Source: Sipunculus nudus (lineage: Eukaryota > Annelida > Sipuncula > Golfingiida > Sipunculidae). From it: 64,000 nucleotides of DNA. A model generated the notes under the pieces. That model saw nothing but the letters and a program-made list of their open reading frames with translations, was not told the DNA's origin and searched no databases. The stretch's first letter is position 1, and every line of letters starts with the position of its first letter. A program made the position numbers and the translations under genes. Shown in pieces: positions 58,154 through 64,000 of this stretch. The stretch spans positions 52,277,624 through 52,341,623 of the forward strand of contig CM049308.1 of NCBI GenBank assembly GCA_026874595.1, read 5' to 3'.

Positions 58154-58655
58154 TTGGAACGTGCTTCGTTATCTGTTTTGCCTTTTTTTGCTATAAGCGC
58201 TTTCAATAAATGTCAAAGTGTCAAGAGACCAGTCAGCCATCATCTTGGGCTCCCAAGCACACTAAGGTCTACTTCGATGGCTATTCTCGTTGGACAAATG
58301 ACAAGATACTTGAAGACCCTGACAAATATCTTGTTCATTTGAAAAATAAAGAAATTCACATATTATTTGTTGATCTGGGAACAAATGACTCATGTTCTTC
58401 TTAAGACACTCCTTCTGTTATTGTTCTTCAAGTTTTTGGATATTTTAAGTGATTATATTATTTTCCACAGTTCTCCAAAGAACAATGATAAACAGGCGTA
58501 ATCAGGCCTGCGTTAAAACATTGAGCAAAAGGGTCGAAATACTCGACGAACTATATAATCTGAGACTTCAGCTTCACCAAGGGAATGTCTAGATGTTTCA
58601 TCAAACTAGAATAAATTACCAAAAATATTACCAGGATGGTTGCCATTTTAATTGA
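58154..58655 (+). pseudogene. SGNH-hydrolase-like segment, copy 1
   Basis: The first part (to 58404) reads TKVYFDGYSRWTNDKILEDP and KNKEIHILFVDLGTNDSCSS before a stop. LDLGTND matches SGNH block III (G.ND). After a short broken gap with a TTTTCCACAG acceptor-like site, 58488-58655 reads NRRNQACVKTLSKRVEILDE and, past one TAG, NYQKYYQDGCHFN. DGCHFN matches block V (D..H). The start is more diverged than in copy 3 and the HSF block is lost. Confidence 0.55.
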
Positions 58656-59721
58656 AAAAAAAGAATAATTAGGCCTAATAGCACTATAATACTATACAAA
58701 TGAAGCAGGCAGTGGTGGCACCAAACTCAACCTTTTTCTTGGTTGATGCATATAAGTGTATGTAGAGTAACAGTCTTCAGGGGGGTGGGGTTTACCTTAC
58801 TGTTTTCAATGTAGCTTGTTCAGGTTTCTCAAGGACCATCATGTTACGGTTGGGGGAAAAGCTCTGAGGACCATCTTGTCCTCCCTTGCATAAACATGCT
58901 TGCACGTTACTCTACAAACTTCTGGGTTTTCCCCCTTGCAAGAACTGACAGGTTATTCGGGCATTGGGAAACGGATGGATAAAGCAAACAGTGGTGGCAC
59001 CAAACTCAACACAGTTTGGCTGATGCATGTAAGAGTAAGTAGTGTAACACAGTCTAAGAGGGAATGGGAGGTGGTGGGGGATTGGACGTATGAACGTGCT
59101 CTTTTCAATGCAGCTTGTTTAAGCTCTCAAGGACCATCATTTTATGGTGTTGTGAGGGGTCTCTGAGGACCATCTTGTCATCAGTTGCAGAAAAATGCTT
59201 GTACATTATTCTACAAATAACTGAGAGTAGTTTTTCCCTTCCAAGTACTGGCAGGTTCCTCAAGGATGGGAAACGGTTGGAGAAAGCAAACAGTTGTGGC
59301 ACCAAACTCACCACCAGTTTCGTTGAAGCATGTCTGAGAATGTAGACGAAGACAGTCTTCAAGGGGGGGAGGCGGGGGGATGAACTTGCTCTTTTCAATG
59401 CAGCTTGTTCGTGGTGGGGGAAAAGCTCTAAGGACGATCTTGTCCTCAGTTGCAAAAAAAATGCTTCCACATTATTCTGCAAATAACTGAGAGTAGTTTT
59501 TCCCTTCCAAGAACTGACAGGTTACTCGGGCATGGGGAAACGGTTGGATAAAGCAAACAGTAGTGGCAACAAACTCAACACCAGTTTGGTTTATGCATGA
59601 AGGAGAAGGTAGTGTAATAAAGATGCGTTTAGTGTTAAAAAGAACTTATCTAAATACTCATGATTTAATAACTCAACACTTTTTGGTGGATGCATGTAAG
59701 TGAATGTAGAGTAACAGTCTC

Positions 59722-59738
59722 CGGGGGGGGGGGGGGGG
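59722..59738. repeat. Expanded G tracts at a fixed place in the 290-bp unit
   Basis: Runs of about 8-20 G lie after CAGTCTT(C/A)(A/G)AG-like sequence near 59365, 59722, 61080, 61386, 61957, 63065 and 63646. Other copies have GGG-interrupted versions (for example 58780, 59070 and 63277). All are on the plus strand. Confidence 0.85.
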
Positions 59739-60339
59739 GTCTTACCTAACTGTTTTCAATGTAACTTGTTCAGGCTTCTCAAGGACCATCATGTTATGGT
59801 TGTGATGGGGAAAAAGCTCTAAGGACGATCTTGTCCTAAGTTGCAAAAAAAAACGCTTCTACATTATTCTACAAATAATTGAGAGTAGTTTTTCCCTTCA
59901 GAGTACTGACAGGTTCCTAGGGCATGGGGAAACGGTTGGCTAAAGCAAACAGTAGTGGCACCAAACTCAACACCAGTTTGGTTGATGCATGCAAAAGTAG
60001 GAAGTGAAATAAAGACTTATCTAAATACTCATGATTAATAAAGAGTTACTATTACTAACCTTCATATCTAAGTGTTGACAAAGGCTTGTCCATTGAAATA
60101 GGTTTAAAGTGGATATTTAATAAGAAATGGGCACCGTCACGTGTCCACTTGAATATTTCGCAGCGTGACTATTGGCGACTGCACGAGTATCCTTGTTTAA
60201 ATACATTTTGTTTAAACAGGCTAGCAGAAAAGCTCCAATCTGATTAGGAGCAATTTGAATCATTTTAACGGGTGTCATTTTCTATCAAAGGGCGTCCACT
60301 GAAATAGTGACAGATAAATAGAAAGGACTGGAACGTGTT

Positions 60340-60850
60340 TCGTCATCCTTTTAGACATTCTTTTGCTAAAAAGGTCTTCAGTAAATGTCAGTGTCAAGAG
60401 ACAAGTCAGCCATCAGCTTGGGCTTCCAAACAGCACTAAGGTCTACTTCGATGGCTATTCTCCTCGGACGATTGACAAGATACTTGAAGACCCTGACAAA
60501 TATCTTGTTTATTTAAAAAATAAAGAAATTCACATATTATCTATTTATCTGGGAACAAATGACTAAAGTTCTTCTTTAGTTACCCCTTCTGTTATTGTTG
60601 ATAAAGCCTTTATGTTTTGGATATTTTAAGTGGTTATATTATTTCCACCAGTATGTTGTATTTTTTCAGTTCTCTAAATAACTATAATAAACAGGCGTAA
60701 TCAGGTCTGTATTAAAACAATTAGTAAAAGGGCCAAGAAACTCGAAGAACTATGAAATCAGCGAGTTCAGCTTCACCAAGGGAATGTCTACATGTTCCAT
60801 CAAACCAGAATAAATTATCCAAAATGTAACCAGGATGGTTGCCATTTTGA
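60340..60850 (+). pseudogene. SGNH-hydrolase-like segment, copy 2
   Basis: The first part (60363-60566) reads SHQLGLPNSTKVYFDGYSPR and then YLGTND before a stop. The second part (60687-60850) reads NRRNQVCIKTISKRAKKLEE, stop, then VQLHQGNVYMFHQTRINYPK and QDGCHFD. Both parts keep the order and spacing of copy 1. It is the best copy for the second half. Confidence 0.55.
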
Positions 60851-62547
60851 TTTGAAAAAAAAAGAATAATTAGGCCTAATAGCACCATAATACTATACAA
60901 ATGAAGCAGACAGTTGTGGCACAAAACTCAACACCAGTTTGGTTGATGCATGTAGGAGTAGGTAGTGTGATAAAGATGCGTTTCGTGTTAAAAAAAGAAC
61001 TTATCTAAATACTCATGATTTATAAACTCTACACTTTTTTTGGTTAATGCATGTAAGTGTATGTAGAGTAACAGTCTTCGGGGGGGGGGGGGGGGGGGAG
61101 GAGGGTCTTACCTTACTGTTTTCAATGTAGCTTTTTCAGGCTTATGAAGGACCATCCTGTTATGGTTGGGGTGGGGGAAGCTGTAGGGACCATCTTGTCC
61201 TGCCTTGCATAAACATCCTTGTACATTACTCTACAAGTTTCTGAGAGTTGTTGTCCCCTTGCAAGAACTGACAGGTTAATCGGACATGAGGAAACGGATG
61301 GATAAAGCAAACAGAGGTGGTGCCAAACTCAACACCAGTTTGGTTGATCCATGTTACAGTAAGTAGTGTAACACAGTCTTAAAGGGGGGGGGGGGGGGGG
61401 ACTTGCTCTTATCAATGTAGCTTGTTCAGGCTCTCAAGGATCATCATGTTATGGTAGTGTGGGGGGTCTCTGAGGACCCTATTTTCCTGCTTGGCAAAAT
61501 AAATATGCTTGTACCTTATTTTTCAAATTACTAAGAGTCATTTTCCCTTCGCAAGAACTGGCAGGTACCTCGGGAACGGGGGAACGGATGGACAAACGGT
61601 AGCATCAAACTCAACACCAGCTTGGTGGATGCATGTAAGAGTAAGTAGTGTAAGACAGTCTTCAAGTATAATTTTTTTTTTATTAGGGGTGGGGATGGGG
61701 GGCGGAACTTGCTATTTTCAATGTAGTTTGTTCGGGATTATCCAGGACCAAGATGTTATGGTGGAGAAAAAGCTCTAAGGACCATCTTGTCATCAGTTGA
61801 AAGAAAATGCTTGTACATTATTCTACAAATAACTGAGATTACTGGCAGGTTCCTCAAGCATGGGGAAACGGTTGGAGAAAGCAAACAGTTGTGGCACCAA
61901 ACTCACCACCAGTTTGGTTGAAGCATGTTTCAGAATGTAGACGAAGACAGTCTTCAAGGGGGGGGGGGGGGGGGAGGCGGGGGGATGAACTTGCTCTTTT
62001 CAATGCAGCTTGTTCCTGCTGGGGGAAAAGCTCTAAGGACGATCTTGTCCTGAGTTGCAAAAAAAAACGCTTCTACATTATTCTACAAATAACTGAGAGT
62101 AGTTTTTCCCTTCCAAGAACTGACAGGTTCCTCGGGCATGGGGAAACGGTGGGATAAAGCAAACAGTTGTGACAACAAACTCAACACCAGTTTGGTTTAT
62201 GCATGCAACGGTAGGAATTGAAATAAAAACTTATCTAAATACTAATGATTAATAAACGGCTACTATTACTAACCTTCATATCAAAGTTTTGACAAAGGCT
62301 TGTCCATGAAATAGGTTTAAAGTGGATATTTAATATGAAATGGGCACCGTCACGTGTCCACTTGAATATTTCGCAACGTGACTATTGGCGACTGCACGAG
62401 TACCCTTGTTTGATACATTTTTGTTTCAACAGGCTAGCAGAATAGCTCCATCTTGATTGGGAACAATTTGAATCATTTTAACGAGTATCATTTTCTATCA
62501 AAGGGCGTCCACTGAAATAGTGACAGATATATAGAAAGGACTGGAAC

Positions 62548-62890
62548 ATGTTTCGTCATCCTTTTAGACATTCTTTTGCTAAAAAGGCCTTCAGTAAATG
62601 TCAAAGTGTCAAGATACCAGTCAGCCATCAGCTTGGGCTTCCAAACAGCACTAAGTTCTACTTCGATTGCTATTCTCGTCGGACAATTGACAAGATACTT
62701 GAAGACCCTGACAAATATCTTGTTCATTTGAAGAATAAAGAAATTCACAACATTATCTGTATATCGGGGAACAAATGACTAATGTTCTTCTTTTGTTACC
62801 CCTTCTGTTATTGTTGATAAAGCCTTTATGTTTTGGATATTTTAAGTGATTATATTATTTCAACCAGTATGTTGTTTTTTCCATTCCCTA
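62548..62890 (+). pseudogene. SGNH-hydrolase-like segment, copy 3 (first half only)
   Basis: The ATG at 62548 opens MFRHPFRHSFAKKAFSKCQS, where RHSF stands at the place of the GHSF/GDS nucleophile block of SGNH proteins. It continues PNSTKFYFDCYSRRTIDKIL to KEIHNIICISGNK. A one-base slip spoils the LGTND block, which reads on in the next frame as GTND, stop, CSSFVTPSVIVDKAF. The second half is deleted: after ATAAACAGGCGTAATCAG the sequence jumps straight into the 290-bp repeat. Confidence 0.55.
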
Positions 62891-64000
62891 AAGAACTATA
62901 ATAAACAGGCGTAATCAGTGGTGGCACCAAACTCATCACCGGTTTGGTTGATGCATGTAAGAGTAAGTAGGGTCACACAGTCTTTAAGGGAGGGGGGCTT
63001 GGGGTTGATCTTACTCTTTTCAATTAAGCTTTTTCAAGCTTCTCAAGGACCAGCATGTTATTTGAGGGGGGGGGGGGGGGGGGATAAGGTCCATCTTGTC
63101 CTCAGCTGCAAAAAAAAAATAAGCTTTTACCTTATTCTACAAATTATTGAGAGTCGTTTTACCTCTGCAAGATCTGGATGGTTCCTCTAGCATGGGGAAA
63201 CGGATGGATAAAGCAAACAAACTCAACACCAGTTAGGTTGATGCATGTAAGAGTAAGTAATGTAACACAGTCTTCAAGGTTGGGAGGGGGTTTGGGGCTG
63301 ACCTTGCTGTTTCCAATCAAGCTTCCTTGGGCTTCTCCGGGATCATCATGTTATGGTGAAGGGAAAAGGTCTGAAGACAGTCTTGTCCTCCCTTGCAAAC
63401 AAAATGCTTGTACATTATTCTACAAATTACTGAGAGTAGTTTTCCCCTTGCAAGGACTGACAGGTTCCTCGGGCATGGTAAAATGGTTGGATAAAGCAAA
63501 CAGTGGTGGCACCAAACTCAACACCAGTTTGGCTGATGCATGTAAGAGTAAATAGTGTAACAGTCTTGAAAGGAGTGGGATGTTGGGGGGCGACCTTACT
63601 CTTTTCAATTGAGCTTATTCAGGCTTCTCAAGGCCCAAAATATAAGGGGGGGGGGGGGGGGGGGGGAACGGTAAGTCTGTGCATGATTTTCTTAAACATA
63701 AAGTTCAGTTCTTACTTCATAATATTACAGATGTCATATGGTTTAGTGGATTTAGTCATTAATACTGCAATACTTTTGTAGCATACTGCAGTAAAACTTC
63801 AGGAGGTACAGCAATACTGCAGTATACCTCGGATACTCTGTAGTTCATCTGTTAATATGGTTGTAAACAAAGTGCATAATCCAAGTTGACTCTAGTAAAA
63901 TGGGGTATGCTGCGGTAAATTGTAACATACTGCAATATGACTGCATAACTTAACTTTACTCTTTGCATGATGTTAGTTTACTGCGGTAAACTGAGTTATA

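Larger units (their letters stand above)
57979..63720 (+). repeat. Higher-order tandem array, about 2.15-2.2 kb period
   Basis: The anchor GGGCACCGTCAC followed by TTGGCGACTGCACGAGTA occurs at 57979, 60128 and 62342 (spacing 2149 and 2214 bp). Each large unit has an SGNH-like coding segment followed by several copies of a 290-bp repeat. The 290-bp repeats share ACCAAACTCAACACCAGTTT, a G tract, CTTTTCAATG-AGCTTGTTCA, GGACCATCATGTTATGG, ACATTATTCTACAAATAACT and CAAGAACTGACAGGTTCCTC. About 13 copies are seen. Small ORFs inside are repeats of each other. Confidence 0.85.

Noticed and set aside
58900-63781. Numerous 76-125-codon ORFs on both strands
   Set aside because: All are translations of the 290-bp repeat and its G tracts; the only coding-like signal is the SGNH-like segment.

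Overview
The window looks like animal, probably bivalve mollusc, nuclear DNA. It is AT-rich and intron-rich, has many (TA)n, (GTCC)n and poly-G/poly-C tracts, and carries short dispersed elements of a kind common in marine invertebrates (ends with AGCTCAGATGACT hairpins, GTCCGTCC tracts, and TGCCCCCGCC/GGCGGGGGCA inverted ends). I saw no bacterial operon, CRISPR array, rRNA or convincing tRNA. The organism call is an inference from repeat style and cannot be taken to species.

Layout. 1-670 is a palindromic minisatellite. 0.7-5.7 kb holds dispersed repeats and a promoter-like island. 6.0-7.4 kb holds decayed exons of a multicopy SAMD3-like protein family. 10.2-11.5 kb and 19.5-20.1 kb hold two remnants of one transposase-like family (GDNLG and HDLFEG motifs). 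16.9-17.1 kb is a Merlin transposase remnant and 20.07-20.6 kb a hAT transposase remnant. 23.1-25.6 kb is a broken SET-domain gene followed by a duplicated acidic tail exon. 30.4-32.0 kb is a foldback-ended element with 177-bp internal repeats and a nested insertion. A two-exon candidate gene on the plus strand (32040-32170 and 37539 onward) has a complete pogo-like transposon (32896-37155, TA target site) in its intron. That transposon encodes a CENP-B/DDE protein, now broken, with an unusual 18-unit proline-rich tail.

38.9-41.4 kb contains three same-strand copies of one short element. 42.5-43.7 kb is a 98-bp satellite into which a 5.56-kb Harbinger element (43751-49310) has inserted. The Harbinger DDE gene is broken, but its Myb/SANT partner gene on the other strand is an intact 239-residue ORF. 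50.6-54.5 kb is a tandem array with a unit of about 340 bp. 54.6-56.0 kb is a P-element-like transposase remnant. 58.0-63.7 kb is a higher-order array (about 2.15-2.2 kb) in which three decayed copies of an SGNH-hydrolase-like coding segment alternate with 290-bp repeats that carry expanded G tracts.

I cannot show any intact host gene. The best unusual signals are the SGNH-like higher-order array, the pogo element with its 51/102-bp coding minisatellite, and the split gene that tolerates that element in an intron. The large tracts between these blocks show nothing I can name.
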